This document shows, piece after piece, positions 62,757 to 64,000 of a DNA stretch of 64,000 bases. A model generated the notes under the pieces. That model saw only the letters and a program-made list of their open reading frames with translations. It was not told where the DNA came from and made no database searches. The DNA comes from Nageia nagi. Its lineage: Eukaryota; Pinophyta. Both the position numbers and the translations under genes were made by a program. The stretch lies in the NCBI GenBank assembly GCA_050084985.1, contig JBITNC010000001.1, forward strand, positions 38,440,001-38,504,000, in the 5' to 3' direction. Position 1 is the first letter of the stretch. Each line of letters starts with the position of its first letter.

Positions 62757-64000
62757 TCAATACAGGATAAATGTTTGTACTTGCAATGGTGAAATCTCAA
62801 GATGAAGTAGAAATCATAAAGGCACTTGAGGATTGTGAACCATAATACAAAGAAGAAGTAAAAGATGTAATTTCTAAATTTTGAAGATTTATTTCAAGTA
62901 CCTAAAGAACTTCCACCAAAAAGAGATATACAACATGAGATTCAATTACATCCTGATGTTGTACTTCCTAATATTGGCTTATATAGAAATTCTATTCTGG
63001 AAACTGAATAAATTAAGAAACAAGCCAAGGAATTGTTATATCAAGGAGTCATTAGACCTAGCACATCACCATGTGGATCTCCTATTGTTATAATTCCAAA
63101 GAAAGATGGAACTTGGATATGTGTGTTGATTACAGGGCACTAAATAAGATCACAATTAAAAATTAATATCCTTTGCCATGTATTGATGATTTAATGGATC
63201 AATTACAAAAAGCTAGGCTTTTCACAAAATTAGATCTAAAAGTGGTTATCATCAAGTATGATTTAAAGAAGAGGATGTGTGGAAAACTACTTTTAAAACT
63301 AGGCAAGGATTGTTTGAATGGTTGGTTTTACCATTTGGATTATGCAATGCTCCTTTACTTTCATGCATGTAATGAATGAGGTTTTAAGGCCTTTCATTGA
63401 TGATTTTTTTATTATGTATCTTGATGATATTTTCATTTATAGTGTTAATTAGAAAGATCATGTGGTACATATTCGTAAAGTGTTTGAAGTTTTAAGGGAA
63501 GCAAAACTCTATTTGAAGATGTCTAAGTTGAGTTTATCATGAAAATTTTAACCTATCTTGGCACACATTGTAGGTAAGGTCAATTGAGGATAGATCCTAC
63601 AAAAATTGAGGCTATGTTGAAATGGCTACTCCCACTAATGTAAGACTAGGAGTTTTCTTGGGTAGTACAATATTTACGCAAGTTTATTGCTAACTTTTCT
63701 TACCTGGCTTCTCCACTTCATGCTATTACAGGAAAGAGTCATGGATTTCAATGGGGAGGAAAAGAAACAACATGCTTTTGAATTGCTTAAAAATAAAATT
63801 AGTAATTCTCCAGTACTTGCTTTACCTAATCTTCAAAAATCTTTTGAAATTGAAACTGATGCTAGTGACTATGCTATGGGTGCAGTTTTATTGCAGGAAA
63901 AACATCTGATTTGCTATCACTCAAAAATGTTTACCAGTGCAATAAGAAACTATCCCACATATGACAAAGAGTTGTATCATTAGTTCAAAGTGTTAAGAAA
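62757..64000 (+). pseudogene. pol: Element D reverse transcriptase and start of RNase H, partial
   Basis: After stops and shifts, protein-like sequence runs ELPPKRDIQHEIQLHPD (62900), AKELLYQGVIRPSTSPCGSP and IPKKDGTW (63030-63120), CIDDLMDQLQKARLFTKLDLK (63173), LPFGLCNAP in pieces, and MYLDDIFIYS with the catalytic YLDD near 63417-63428. The frame at 63687-63983 has HAFELLKNKISNSPVLALP, FEIETDASDYAMGAVLLQ and YHSKMFTSAIRNYPTYDKEL, the RNase H start. The window ends within it. Confidence 0.8.

Larger units (their letters stand above)
60226..64000 (+). mobile_element. Element D: Ty3/gypsy LTR retrotransposon, truncated by the window end
   Basis: A likely 5' LTR ends at 60855, followed by an initiator Met-tRNA primer-binding site, a gag with knuckle, protease, reverse transcriptase (YLDD) and RNase H start, all on the plus strand. 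The reverse transcriptase (YR/GH.LNKITIKN type, YLDDIFIYS) and protease look chromovirus-like rather than Tat-like, but integrase and 3' LTR are beyond the window. It is heavily mutated. Confidence 0.8.

Noticed and set aside
1-64000. CRISPR arrays, bacterial operons, rRNA or tRNA genes
   Set aside because: None seen. Direct repeats are LTRs or tandem arrays without spacers of CRISPR type, and the only tRNA-like matches are retrotransposon primer-binding sites.

Overview
The window looks like intergenic heterochromatin from a large-genome seed plant. It is AT-rich, holds no intact host gene that I can see, and is built almost entirely from nested LTR retrotransposons. The gag, pol and LTR types are plant Ty1/copia and Ty3/gypsy. 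A gymnosperm with a giant genome is plausible, but nothing here proves the clade.

Five elements can be separated. Element A is the oldest. It is a giant Ty3/gypsy element of Tat/Ogre type on the minus strand, from its 5' LTR (ending at 57999) to its 3' LTR (cut by the window start, 1-647). Three younger elements sit inside it, two with exact 5-bp target-site duplications and one with a 4/5 match. E is a Ty1/copia element on the plus strand at 6966-16242 (TSD ATAAT). C is a 17.9-kb Tat-type gypsy element on the plus strand at 26003-43927 (TSD CTTTG). B is an 8.6-kb Tat-type gypsy element on the minus strand at 44582-53224 (TSD CTAGG/CTAGT). With the insertions removed, A is still more than 22 kb and its gag reads across both the B and the C insertion points. 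A fifth gypsy element, D, starts near 60.2 kb on the plus strand and runs off the right end.

Layout: 1-647 A 3' LTR; 648-6960 A 3' region holding a decayed plant-mobile-domain gene antisense to A; 6966-16242 copia E; 16.2-20.4 kb A post-pol region with a large microsatellite palindrome and remnants of a post-pol ORF; 20.4-26.0 kb A pol and gag C-terminus; 26.0-43.9 kb element C; 43.9-44.6 kb A gag; 44.6-53.2 kb element B; 53.2-55.6 kb A gag N-terminus with Gln/Pro-rich repeats; 57.4-58.0 kb A 5' LTR; 58-60.2 kb unassigned; 60.2-64 kb element D.

All the elements are dead, but they decayed differently. C keeps one reading frame over 7.9 kb with 20 nonsense codons and no frameshift. E carries Asp-to-Asn changes in both integrase and reverse transcriptase. 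The most novel-looking items are a post-pol ORF in C made of two diverged copies of an unrecognised domain (also traceable in A), an 8-copy tandem array in the C LTRs whose units carry CpG-decayed bZIP-type palindromes, and a 48-bp, 16-residue Gln/Pro/Gly/Tyr repeat upstream of the A gag core.
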